A stretch of DNA of 64,000 nt from Neopestalotiopsis rosae. Lineage: Eukaryota > Ascomycota > Sordariomycetes > Amphisphaeriales > Sporocadaceae. Below, one piece after another: positions 1 to 12,600 of the stretch. The notes beneath the pieces were generated by a model, which was not told where the DNA came from, searched no databases, and saw nothing but the letters and a program-made list of their open reading frames with translations. The number at the start of each line of letters is the position of its first letter. The first letter of the stretch is position 1. A program made the position numbers and the translations under genes. The DNA lies in the NCBI GenBank assembly GCA_023078685.1, contig JALGAS010000004.1, positions 992,001-1,056,000 of the forward strand, in the 5' to 3' direction.

Positions 1-687
1 GTGAAAAACCAAAGCGCCAAGGCCCAAAACTTCTCCTCTTATGGTTGTTATGGTGAGTTCGGTGATAGTGTCAACACACTAGGATTTGTGTAGCGCGTCT
101 AGCACAACTCTGGTGCTAGCTTGAGAAGTACCGTTCCCACACCAGTGGCGCCGCAAAAAAAGACACGAACGGCTGAACGGCTCATATCAGGGATTGAGGG
201 GAAGGGAGAGGCTGAGAGAGGCTTGACCTGAATGGACAAGACGTGAAATGAAAGAAGGTGACTAGGGTCCTCCTATACTGTGGTACTATGTACGCTGAGA
301 GGGAATTCCGCAAGCGGAGACCAATCCCCAGAAAAGTACTACAAAAAAAGCCATATCTGCTGATTGAGCCGCGTGACAAGTGATAATGAGTATGAGGTAA
401 AAAAGAAACTTGACTTGCACTATCCAGTAAGAGATTGAAAATACAATTCAATAACAGAGTCATGTAGCTTGAACTGAATGGGAATTATTGAACTTGAATG
501 AAATTATCTACACGAATAAGGAAATGCGCCTTGAGGAAGGCTCTGTCTCTATATGCTTGTTGCACCCAAACACCGGGTATTTCCCAGAACCCCCCAACGC
601 CATGCTACGCTAAAGCTGAGCAAACCCAGAAACAAAGGAGAGAAATCGCAAGAAAGAAGAACAAGACACAACAGTCACCCGATGCCC
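1..687. other. 3' flank of the NRPS gene, no gene seen
   Basis: This stretch follows the NRPS stop codon and runs to the window edge. The short open frames here show no family motif. In particular, no condensation-like, thioesterase or reductase domain continues the NRPS on the minus strand. A 7/8 match to TGACGTGA (AGACGTGA) lies at 239-246, which may be chance or may belong to a gene beyond the left edge. Confidence 0.6.
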
Positions 688-3600
688 TTAGACCAGCCTG
701 GGAATCGACAGCCTGCGCTCCAGCGAGTTGAATCTCCTCGACCGCGGACGGCGGCTAGGAGTCTTCTGGTTGGGCGCAACAGGACGCAGGTGAGTACTGC
801 TCGAGTTGCCCTGCTTGCTATGCCTCCTTGTCGACTGGGTGCTCTTCTTAGCCCTGTACGCCACATCCTTCAGCGCCCTCTCATATGTCTTGAACCACTG
901 CAGGATTGCATCCTGACCCCGCATGTTCTTGTTCCAGGCGCAGTAAATATGCAATTTTCCGCCCTTGACCTCAGCGTTGAGCGCAAACAAGCTGAAACCC
1001 TTGACCTCCTGGCCGTCGGCACCCAGGCCATTCTCGATCGAGCCCTCCATATCGAATATGGACGTTGAGTTGCTGCGCTGTTGGTTGTCTGACACACCGA
1101 GGTAGTTGACCGACACTTCCATATCCTCGAGCTGTCCGTCAAAGGCCTTTGCACCAGCTGGGTGGAAGTAGCGGGATGCAAAATAACCAAGGCCGTTCAT
1201 GGGAATCTTCTTGCGGGAATCTACAGTTCGTCGTAGAACCGAGATACTGTCATCCTTATTGTTGATTGACACGTGAATGGGCGAAAGAGTGGTGAACCAT
1301 CCGACAGTGCCGCTGGGGTCAGCATTGCCAATCTGCTCGCGGCCGTGGCTATACCGGAAGATGGCCGGGGCGGCTCGGTCTCGGAAGACATAGTTGAAGG
1401 AGTGGGAGAGGGCTGAGCACAGGAAGTCCATCGGCTCAGCACCATATGCCTTGGGACAGTTTGTCAAGAGCGATGCAGTGTCTCGCTCGGTGAGAACAAT
1501 TTCATGGCGGGCAATGTCGCGAATGATGTTGACGCGATCTTCCATGCCCCAGTAGCTAAAATCGGCTTTGGGGATGCGGAGTGGAAGTGCCTTCTCGGGA
1601 GAAAAGTGCTTGAGTGCATAGTCCTTCTCCTGCTTCGCCCAGGCCATGAACGGGTAAGGCTTCTCGGCAACAAAGTGACCAGTACTCATGTGATCCTCAA
1701 GGTCACGGAGAATATTGTTCCAAGAAACAAGATCCACCACCAAATGATGAGCCACAATGTAGAATAGCTGCTCGTCGCCGTTGGTCACAAAGTCAACAGC
1801 TACTAGAGGACCATTCTCAATATCGAGACTGGTACGATTCTGCTCAATGATGGGCAAGACTTCCTCAAGGTTGGCATCTTCCCAAGCTGTAAACTGGTAG
1901 GAAGTATCAACCTCGGAGGAGATATACTGTCTCCAGCCACAGGCGGCCGAAGTGTCCTTTTGGAAGCGAGCACGAAGCATAGCGTGACGCTTTATCAGTG
2001 CTTCCATGGACTTCTTGACTGAGGCGGCCTTGATGGGCGTCTTGATGCCCATGCGGAAGGTGTGGTTGAACCTCTTGTTGGTCTGCTTGGAGAGGTAGTC
2101 GTCCTTGAGCGTGAAGTTTGCATAGTATTGCTGAATTGGCGTCAAGTCAAAGAGCTCATTTTCAACGTCAACTACTGGCGCGGCTGGGACGACGGCAACC
2201 TTTCCTCCGCGGGCAATACGAGCGGCCAGCTGAGTGATGGTGCGACCATTGGCTACATCAGTCATGGTGATTTGATAGCCCAAGGCCCGGAGCTTGGAGA
2301 CGACCTGCATTCCAAGAATACTGTCGCCACCGAGGGTTGCAAAGTCTTGCATGACACCGATTTCCTCGGCAGGGAGTTTCAGGACCGCAACCCAAACTTG
2401 GTGGATCTGCTCCTCAACCTCGTTGGAGGGTGCCTGGACGCGAATGGTCTCACCAATACCGCAGATCTTTTGGTGGGTGGCTTGATCCATTGACGTCAAC
2501 CATTGCTCAACTCTCTTACGGTTCAGCTTGCCTGAAATCAATAGAGGGAAGCTCTGAACAATGATCCAGACGGATGGAACCATGTACGACGGGACTAGAG
2601 CCGACAACTTTCTGCTGATGTCTCCCAACTCTGCTGACGCTGTAGCGGTGTCATCAGAGCTGATGAGTTCTACGGCCGCATTGGAATTGGTCGTAGCGCC
2701 AAGCTTGGCAATAGAGACAAGCCCTACAAGCTGTCGCTTGCAAGGACCAGTCTTTGGGTACATGACCATAGCGTGCTGAATGTTCTTGTTGAGCGTGAGA
2801 TGCGTTTCGATCTCACCCAATTCCATTCTTTGGCCACGGACCTTGACCTGCGTATCTTTGCGGCCCATGAACATGATGGAACCATCCGTGTTGAAGTAAG
2901 CAAGATCACCAGTCTTGTAGAATCTTCTGACCTTGCCACTTGGAGAGTGCGCCCACGTCAAATTCTCAACAAAGACCTCGTTCGTCTTCTCAGGGTTGTT
3001 CAGGTATCCACGGGCCACGATGTTACCTTCAATGAGAAGCTGCGAAATATTAGCAAATCGAACTTTTTGTCGAGAATTAAACAAGATCCTACCTCTCCAA
3101 TTGTGCCCAAGGGAGCAAGCTTGTTGTGGTCATCCGCTTCCGTAATCCAGCAGATTCCACCAAGAGCTTTGCCAATATTGGCGGGGTCTTCGTTGGGATC
3201 CGTGATTGTGTTGGCAGTGGCTGCAATCGTACACTCTGTGGGTCCGTAACCGTTGTTCAAGTTGACATGTCCGGCCCAAGTTTGAATGTTCTGCGTCGTC
3301 AGGGCCTCACCACCCAAAATGAGGGTTTTGAGATGAGGAATATCGGAAGGTTTGATGAACTTGACCACGGAAGGCGTCAGGAAGGCCCAAGTGATACGGA
3401 AGTCATTGATAACATCGACGACGCTGCGCTTCTTAATCCTTTCGTTTGGCACACAGACACAAGCACCAACGGTCAAGGCAGTAAGAATCTCCATGATGGA
3501 GACATCGAAGCTGTAAGAAGCTCCTTGAAGAATTCTGCTCGACGGTGTCATCTTGGAGCGGGCTGCTTGAGCCCTTGCGCATGTAAGGAACGAGTGATGT

Positions 3601-6600
3601 TCAATGACACATCCCTTGGGTTTACCTGTGCTACCAGAGGTAAAAATGAGATACAATGCGTTTGAAGGCTTGACGCCGGTATCAGCTCGGTAGGGGACCG
3701 AGGGAAGTGACTCAATCGAGACATTGTCAACAACGTCAACCGGGATCTTGGATGTCTTCCAGATGGGAGCCTGATCAAGCGAGGTAAGAACGATCTTGGC
3801 CTCAATTTGAGACACAATCTCGTCCAAGCGGGCCATTGGGTAGGCAGGATCTAGGAAGACAAAAGCAGCACCAGCTTTCATGACACCTAGCATGGCAACG
3901 ACAGCCCAGCCGCTCTTCTCAAAACAGAGCGGTACGATGGTTTCGGGGCCGACACCGTAGGATCGGAGATGATTTGCGAGCTTGGTAGACAATTGATCCA
4001 GCTCAGAGTACTTGAAGTCAACATCCCATGCGTTAACAGCCATGGAGTCCGAGCGCTCCTGGGAAGTCTGGTGAATGACGTCGTGGGTACACTCATGGAT
4101 ATCGTCCGGAACATTGTCGTTCATGTCGGCCATCTCAGCCATATCCTCGGAACTGACCAAGCTGAGGTCGCCGACATTGTGCTGAGGCTCGTCATTGAGA
4201 TGGGAGATAGCAGCCCTGAACTGATTAAGCAGTCGTCGCATCTGTGCCTCTGACATGAGTCGCTGATCGTATCCGCCGGTAATTTCAATCAGATTGGACC
4301 TCAGAGTGCACTCCAGGCCCATCCCAAAGCGTAGGAAGCCCTTGTCCTGGTCTTCAATTCTCTGGGCACCAACGAAATCTGCTTCGTGTTGGTTGCCAGG
4401 CTGAATGACCATGATGTTGGTGAAAGAGCAAGCTTCGCGGCACTCGTTGCTCATCTTGGCAATATTCTGCAGACCGCTGTGCTCATATTTAATCATATCT
4501 GTGGACTGGTCTTGCACAGCCTGAAGGAATTTGGCAACAGTCAGCTCGCCCTCGAGTTTGATGCGGAGTGGTACTGTCGTGATAGTCGGTCCAATCATAT
4601 CAGAGATGCCATCGATGGGGACGTTTCGACCAGCTTGGATACAGCCGAATAGAGCATCGCCTGATCCAGTGTAACGACCCAAAACCAAGCCCCACGCAGC
4701 TTTGAGAATAGTGCCAGTTGTGAAAGAGGATCCGGTCTTGCGCACGAGTGGAAGATTGACGGTCAGAGTGCTGTCAAGGACTGGAGCAAAGGCTGCGGAT
4801 GGTAGTCGCGGATAAGACTGCGCTTCCATCCCCGCAAACTGGGCCTTCCAGAAGTCTTTGGTTTCAGATGGGTCGGTCTTCTGGAGGAAGTCGATGAAGC
4901 GATTGAAGGGTGGTGTCTTGGTAGCTGTAGGTTCAGGCGAAGAGCTGCGATATGCCTCCTCAACCTGTCTCATGATGAGTCCCTTGCTCCAGCCGTCATA
5001 CAGGGCGTGATGGATGGACCAAATGAAATAACAACCGGTGTAGTCAGTCTCAATCAGGGCAAAGCGGGCAAGTGGCACACCATATCCAAAAGGTTCCTCC
5101 TTGTCCGAGTTGATGTAGTCTTGCACCCGCTGAGGTGTATGCCACTCGATAGACGGCTCCATCACCACTTGGTAACATCCATGGTCGGCAAGGTTGACAA
5201 GTCTCGTACGCAGAGCTGCAGCATCCCTGACTACCGCCTCCCAAGCAGCCTTGAATCGAGGGATGTCCAATTTCGATGGTAGACGATATATTTCTCGAAG
5301 AACATAGGCTTCCTTGTCCTTGAGGGTGAGAGTAATTAGGCCTTCCTGAAGCGGGGTCGGGGGCAGGATATCGGCGACGGTATGTTCCATGATGCCGTAC
5401 TCCTGCTTAATCAGAGCCAAGAGCTCTGGCTTCTTTCCCTCAGGAAGTAGGGAGTAGGGTTCGATGACTTTGACGCTTTCAGCGGCAGCTTGGCCCTCCT
5501 TCGCAGCATTGGCGGCCATATCGCAGAGACGAGGCTGACGGAAAATCTGCTCGGTCGACAACGTGATACCAAGTGCACGAGCATTAGACACCAAAGAAAT
5601 AGCAGAGATGCTGTCACCACCGACGCGAAGGAAACTATCGCTGGCATGAATGGTGGATGGATCGCGTCCCAAGGTACGGGCAACAAGTTCCAAGATAGTC
5701 TTTTCCATGTCAGTCTCAGCTTCGCGAACCTCGGTAGCTTCCTCGCCAGCCTCGAGCGTGTACATGGCTACCTGGTCATAGTCCATGTTCTTGAAGAGTG
5801 AGATGAGTGTCTTGCGGTCGGTCTTGCCACTAGAGGCCATGATTGGCATGTAGTTGACTGGGATCCACAGCGATGGAACCATGTACTTGGGCATAGAGGC
5901 GCGCATGGCACTCTCGAGTTCCTTCATTTTTGATCGCATGGACTCATTCATGTCCATCATAATACTCTGCTTTCTGCCGGGAGCATCGATGAGCTCGATA
6001 AAAGCGGCCAGCGTCTGCTTCTTGTCCGCCTTGGTCTTGCCAGCCAATACGACGGACGACTCGACATTGGCACCATGCGCCTTAAGTCGAGCCTCAATTT
6101 CACCAAGTTCCAGTCGTTGACCATTGATCTTGACCTGGCCGTCGATTCTCCCAAGATATGTCAGCATACCGGTTTCGACGTCTTGCCGAACAAGATCACC
6201 AGTGCGATACAAGAGCTCCGACTTGGTATGACCAAAGGCCCGCAACCACTTAGGGTTCGAAACAAATGACTCGGCAGTCTTTTCGGGGTTCTTCAAATAG
6301 CCCCTGGCGACGTTTGGGCCTTGAATAAGCAGCTCACCCGGACAGCCAACTGGAGTGAGCGTGTTGTAGTTGTTAGGATCAACGACCCAGCCAATTGAAC
6401 TGACGGGATGACCAATCGTTGCTGCTGGGTGAGCCTTTTCTGAGCTCTTAGGGCCGGGAACTGTTCGTGTCACAGTAAAGACACACGTCTCCGTGGGACC
6501 ATATCCATTCATAAGGTGAGCCGCGTCACCCCAGATATCAACACATTCCTGGTTCAGGGCCTCTCCTCCGAGGACGACAGTCCGGAGGCAAGGGATCTCT

Positions 6601-9600
6601 TCAGGCTTCAGCAGCCTGACAAACGAGGGTGTGAAGAACGCCCAGTCACACTTGAAGTCGCGAATAAACTTGGCAAGATTATTCATGCGTTCGTGCTCGG
6701 TGGGAATGCAGATGCAACCACCGAAATGAAGGGCAGTGAAGATCTCGGCGATACATGCATCAAATGTGTAGGTTGCAAACTGCAGCGTGCGTCGAGGGTA
6801 ATCGGCGAAGCCCATCTCGACACCGTGACCGTATGTACTCGAGGTCACAGATTGATGGTGTATCATGACAGCCTTGGGTCGACCAGTCGAGCCAGACGTG
6901 AATAGTGCATAGGCTAGGTTCGAAGAGTTTGCGCCCGACAAAACAGGACTGGATCTCAGGGGGCCCCATCCAGTAATCTTCTCCGGAAGGACAACTGGGG
7001 AGACTCCACTAACAGCCAAGCTAGATGCAAGGTGTCTGGTTTGCTCTGAGAAGATCACAACACTGGCCTCGACTTGGTCAATCAAGTCAAGCAATCGGTC
7101 CGTCGGGTCAGTCGGATTGAGGGGAACGAAAGCTCCTCCGGCCTTCTGAATTGCAATCATTGACAGGATCGCATCGGGGCTTCTTTCCAAGCAGATTGGT
7201 ACGATCTTCTCAGGTCCTATGCCAAGAGATTGTAGTTGATGAGCAAGATGGTTGGTTAACTCGTCCATTTCCTTGTAGGTCAGATTCACTTCCCGGGAGG
7301 CAATTGCGGGAGCCTCTGGTGTTGTCGATGCTTGCTGCATGATGATGTCGGACATTGTCTTCTGAATGACCTTGGGATAGTTACTATTCCACGCAGAGAT
7401 ATCCGCTCGGTCGGCAGCAGAAAACATGTCGACATTGTTGATTTTGCCAGTCTGAACTTGTAGTTGATTGAGCAAGTGCTCGAATTGATGAAGCAGGCGT
7501 TCGACTTGTGGCGCTGTAATCACTGTAGAATCGTGGTGCGCAGAGAAAGTAACTTCACCGACTCCCAGAGCACACTCGACGACGAGTGCGAATCCACTGA
7601 GATAGTTGGAGGTGGTGGCATTCTCATGCTTTTTGAATAGAATCGACTCCTCCTCCTCCTCGGCAGGCTGAATGACAAGCAAATTTTGGAAGTCACAGCT
7701 GTCACGAGTTGCATCGCTGATCTTTTTGATGTTCTGTAGACCGGCGTGAGAGAATGGAATCATATCGATGCCCTGGTTCTGCACACCGACAAGAAATTCC
7801 TTGACAGTAGTCTGAGGGTCAACCTTGATGCGCACCGGCACAGTCGTGATTGTGGGGCCGTTCATGGTGTCGATGTCGTCTAGGTCGACATCACGACCGA
7901 ATTGCGTAACACCAAAGACAACGTCAGGTGAGTCCGATAGTCTAGAGACTGCGATGGACCAAGCAGCCTTGAGCATTGTTGCGATGGTTACACCGGCTTT
8001 GCGTTCCACGGTGAAGGGGATGGCGTAAGACACAGTGTTGTCTGCCTGACAGCGATGCCCTGTGGGTGCTTGTGGGAATGGAGCAGTCTCTAGGTCGTTG
8101 AGTTGATCTTGCCAGAATGCGTCAGAAGTGCCGCTCTCGATGTTCTGCAGGTATTCGATGAAGTCCCGGAAAGGTCTCGACTGAGGAGCAGCGTGGTTGT
8201 TGTACGCCGCGTCAACGCCGGCGAAAGTAAGACCCATGGAGAAGCCATCATAGAGGGCGTGACTGGTTATCCTGTTAGCAACTTACGATTAATAAAGACT
8301 GATATAGAACTTACTGCACAGTCCAAACAAATTTCCTGTTCTTTCCGTTATCGACGATCGCGTAACGAGATAGGGGAGTGCCATAGCCCATCGACTCGGA
8401 TCTATCCTGTTCCAGGTAGGCCGCCATGTTCCTGGCTGACTGCCATTGCAAATCCTCATTCATGACAATCTGGCATGATCCAAGTCCTTCCAGAAAAACG
8501 ACTCTGGTCCGCAAAATGCTGTCTTTGCGAGCCACGGCATTCCAAGCCCGCTGGAATTTGGCAATATCCACGTTGTGGGGCAGTTCATAGATGTCGCGCA
8601 GGACATAGCTGGAGCCGTCAGTGGCAGTCAAGGCAACCAAACCTTCTTGCAGGGGCGTGGTGGGGTAAATATCCTCAATTGCATCTTGGTGGATGTCATA
8701 GTTCTCTAGAAGCATATCCCAGTGCTGCGACGAGAGAGCGGCCTTGGAGATCATCCGAGGACGGGAAGGTATGGAAGGAACCTTAGTCGATGCAACTGTT
8801 GTTTCCATGGCCGTTGCGACCTTTGTGGTTGACATGGATGTCAATGTCGCTTGCTTGGCTACTGGTATGGGAGCAGTGGGCTTGGCGACAGTTGTAGAAG
8901 CTCCAGTTTTCGAGGCCTTGGCAATGGGAATATTTGGAACCTTGAGCTCAACGCCATCAATGCGCTTGGCTACGAGTGCCATATCCGCCAGGCGAGGAGA
9001 CTTCATGATGACCGGAACCGACAAAGCGAGACCAGCAGCACGGGCTTTGCCGACCAATTGCATTGCTGTGATGGAGTCTCCAGATCGTTCCAAAAAGCTG
9101 TCATTGGCACCGATAGGGTCCTGACCCAGATCGATGTGAAGAACATCAGCCCACAGACCAGCAAGCGCTTGCTCAACGACAGAGGACAAAGCGACCTTGG
9201 CAGAAGGCTCAGCAGCCTGTGACAACGAGTAAGTAGCAAGCTGCTGCTGATTAAAGGCCGCGGCTTCTCCTCGGAGCTTCTTGCGGTCAGTCTTACCCGA
9301 GGCGTTGGAAGGAAGACTGATGACAGGAACGAAGAGCGAGGGAACCATGTACTTGGGAATGTCATCCGCAACCTTTTTCTTGACCTCTGCTAGCTGGTCT
9401 CGCAGAAACTCTGACATTTCCATAATTTCCATGTCGGTTGCATTGTTGGGAACGAGTTGGACAAAGGCCGCCAGAAGCTTGCGACCCGGCTCTCCATTTG
9501 GTGCAAAACATTCCACAATGACCTGAGATGAGTCTGGGTCGCTCAGGTGCTTCTTCACATTGAACTCGATTTCACCAAGTTCGATCCTTTGGCCGTACAA

Positions 9601-12600
9601 TTTGACTTGGCTGTCACTTCGTCCAAGACAGTTGAGCGTTCCATCCATATTGAAGGAGAACAGGTCGCCAGTCTTGTAGAATCGTCTACCAGGGGCCCAA
9701 GCCAAGTTGTCGAGGAAGGCCGCCTTGGTCTTTGCGTCCTCTTTGAGATAGCCTCTTGCGACAAGAGGGCCTTCGATGAGAAGCTCTCCCACGCTACCAG
9801 CCGGTAGCGGTCTCAGGGAATCGGGATCAACAATCCAGACCTTGCAGTTTCTCGGAATTCCGACATTCCCACCGACGGCTCCCGTCTTCAGAGTCTGCAT
9901 TGGCTCACTGGATGTACATTGGATGCTGCACTCGGAGGGGCCATAGGTATTGAACAGGCGGAAACCGGGCTTTCTGTCCCAAGTGTTGATGATGTCCTGA
10001 GTGAGTGCTTCACCTCCGAGTGCCATGACATCAAGGTAGGGGCAGTTCTCGGGGTTCAGCATGCGGACAACGGTTGGTGTCAAGTCAGCCCAGTTGACTC
10101 TCATGCGTTCCATGACCCCAGGCAGATCGTTGAGACGGTCCTCCTCACTAGGAATGACGATACAGCCACCATACATCGGAATAATACTGGTCTCCTCGAT
10201 ACAAACATCGAATGAATAAGAAGAAAAGTGAATGGCGCGAGTGGATGAATTGCATGTCAGGAGTCCGGAGTTGATTCTGGAGGTGGTACAAAGGGACCGA
10301 TGCTCAAGGATAGACCCTTTGGGTGTTCCGGTAGAGCCCGAGGAGTATACAACCCAAGCAGTGTTGTTTGGTGATACAGTTGTGCGCGCGGAGGCAGGAC
10401 GACGGGGCATTTGATCTAGTGCTTGTTGGTCAACAGCAATTACATGAGGCACTAGGTCAATCTTTTCAGCGTAGAACCTCGAGGCCACGATGACTTTGGC
10501 TTCCGTGTCGGCGATGATCTTTTCGTGCCGTGCTCGGGGATGGGACATATCCATGGCGACGCAAGCACCTCCGGCTTTCATGATGGCATGGATGGCAATG
10601 ACACCCCATGCTGACTTCTCGAATGCAAAGGGCACAAGAACTTCTGGTCCGACACCCAGACCGATGAGGACTCCGGCCAGTCTATCCGAATATTCATTCG
10701 CTTCGCGGTACGTAAGCTGTCCGTCCCATGAGTCAATCATAAGGGCGGTGGGCTGCAGTCGGACTTGCTCCTCAATCAGCCAATGCATGCATTCCTCCAT
10801 GGGCTCAACTTCGGGGTTGAATTTCTCAAGAAGCTTCATGTCGGCAGGACTAACAATGGAGAGACCCTTCAGAGGTGTCTCCCTGCTAGCTTTGCTGCTC
10901 AGCTGGTGGAAAACATGCTCCAGCCGTTGAACAATGAGGTCCGCGTCAACCGCAGAAATAAGAGTCTTGTCAAACCCTGCACGAATGTTAACCTCACCAA
11001 TAGAAAGGTTGCACTCCATGAGTAGGCCAAAGTTGAGTTCGTCTCCAGCATTTCGAGACTCATCGGGCATGAATAGTTTCGAGGAGTTCCTTGCCACGGG
11101 CTGCACGACTAGGAGGTTGTGGAATCCGATGGCCGCGGTACTTTCGTTGCTAGCTTTGCGAATATGCTGCAAGCCGGTGTGTTGATACTCAATGACGTCG
11201 ATGTATTGCGATTGCAGTTGGCTCAGAAACTTGGAAACAGATTGTTCCATATCAATAAGAACGCGCAAAGGAACAGTTGCGAGGCATGGACCCAATGATT
11301 CATGAACACCAGGCAGGGGAATATCTCGACCAGATTGAGTGATTCCCATAATCACGTCGGTTTGATTGCTTAGTTGGGCGAGTACAAGTGCCCAGGCTGC
11401 ACGAAGAAGAATGGAGGGTGTAAATCCTGATGCTTCTTTGGGCAATTTGACCTGACGGCCGACATAGTCGGTGATTACAGGCTCGTATGTCTCTTCGCAT
11501 TCGGGATAGTGTATACCGTCCCACTTGGAGAATTGGCTGCTCCAAAAAGCATTGGCATCCGACGCCTGTTTCTCGGAATGTAGTTTGACAACTTGGTTGA
11601 AGGATATCGTTTCTGGGAGAGGTTCGTCCCGGTAAGCTCTTTCCAGGCGTCCCAAGATGTCTTGATGCATATGTCCGTCTGTGACAGCATGATGCACTGT
11701 CCAGACTAGGTATCGATCGCCAGATGGCTCTTGTATAATGGCGAATCGGCTGAGTGTGTCTCCGTAACCCATATGGTTTTTCTTGTCCCTGAGGAGAAAC
11801 GAGGCCAAGTCATCATCATATTCGATATCGACAGGCTCGTCATCTGTCATCACAACTTGGCATGCGCCAAGCTGCTTCAGTGTAATGATGCGAGTTCTCA
11901 TGATCGGATATGATTCGACAAGTGCTTCGAGAGATTCCTCGAGCTTTGCAAGGTCAATCTGTTTGGACAGCTTGAGAACTTCTTGTAGAATGTAAGCCTC
12001 AGGCGATCCAATAGTCTCTGCCATCATGCCTTCTTGCATGGGAAGGCAGGGATATATGTCTTCGACCCGGTTCACAGGGATTCTGTGAACCTTCGACAGC
12101 TGCTCACGGAGCGTTCTGAATTTGTTGGGACCACCAATGAGCTCGAACTCTTCAATTTCCTCAACAACGATGGGTTCGTGATTGGCTGATGGCCCTTCGA
12201 GGAACTGGGCCAACTCCGAAAGAATTGAGAATTGAAAGACGTCGGCAACGGAAAAGTGCAATTCCACTGTGGCAGCGTCGGATACCAGCTTCATGGCTTG
12301 TACAGAGTCTCCACCAAGAGCGAAAAAGCTATCTTCGCGGCTGATGGAATCTGCGGAAATCTGGAGAATATCCGCCCAGAGTTTGGCCAAAGTGATCTCA
12401 ACCTCGCTACGGGGCCGTTCCCCGGTACCAGTTGCGGATGCGCCGTTATACTGGTTGAGTATGTCAATGGGCTGGCTACGGGCGAATGATTGCAGTCCTC
12501 TTCGATTGATTTTGCCGGTAGTGCCCAGGGGAATAGCACGCAGGGGTAGGATAAAATTGGGAACCATGTAGGAAGGCAGTTGAGCCATCAAGGTTTGATG

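Noticed and set aside
498..1068. Plus-strand open frames of up to 171 codons
   Set aside because: They are antisense to the NRPS terminal domain for most of their length and have no features.
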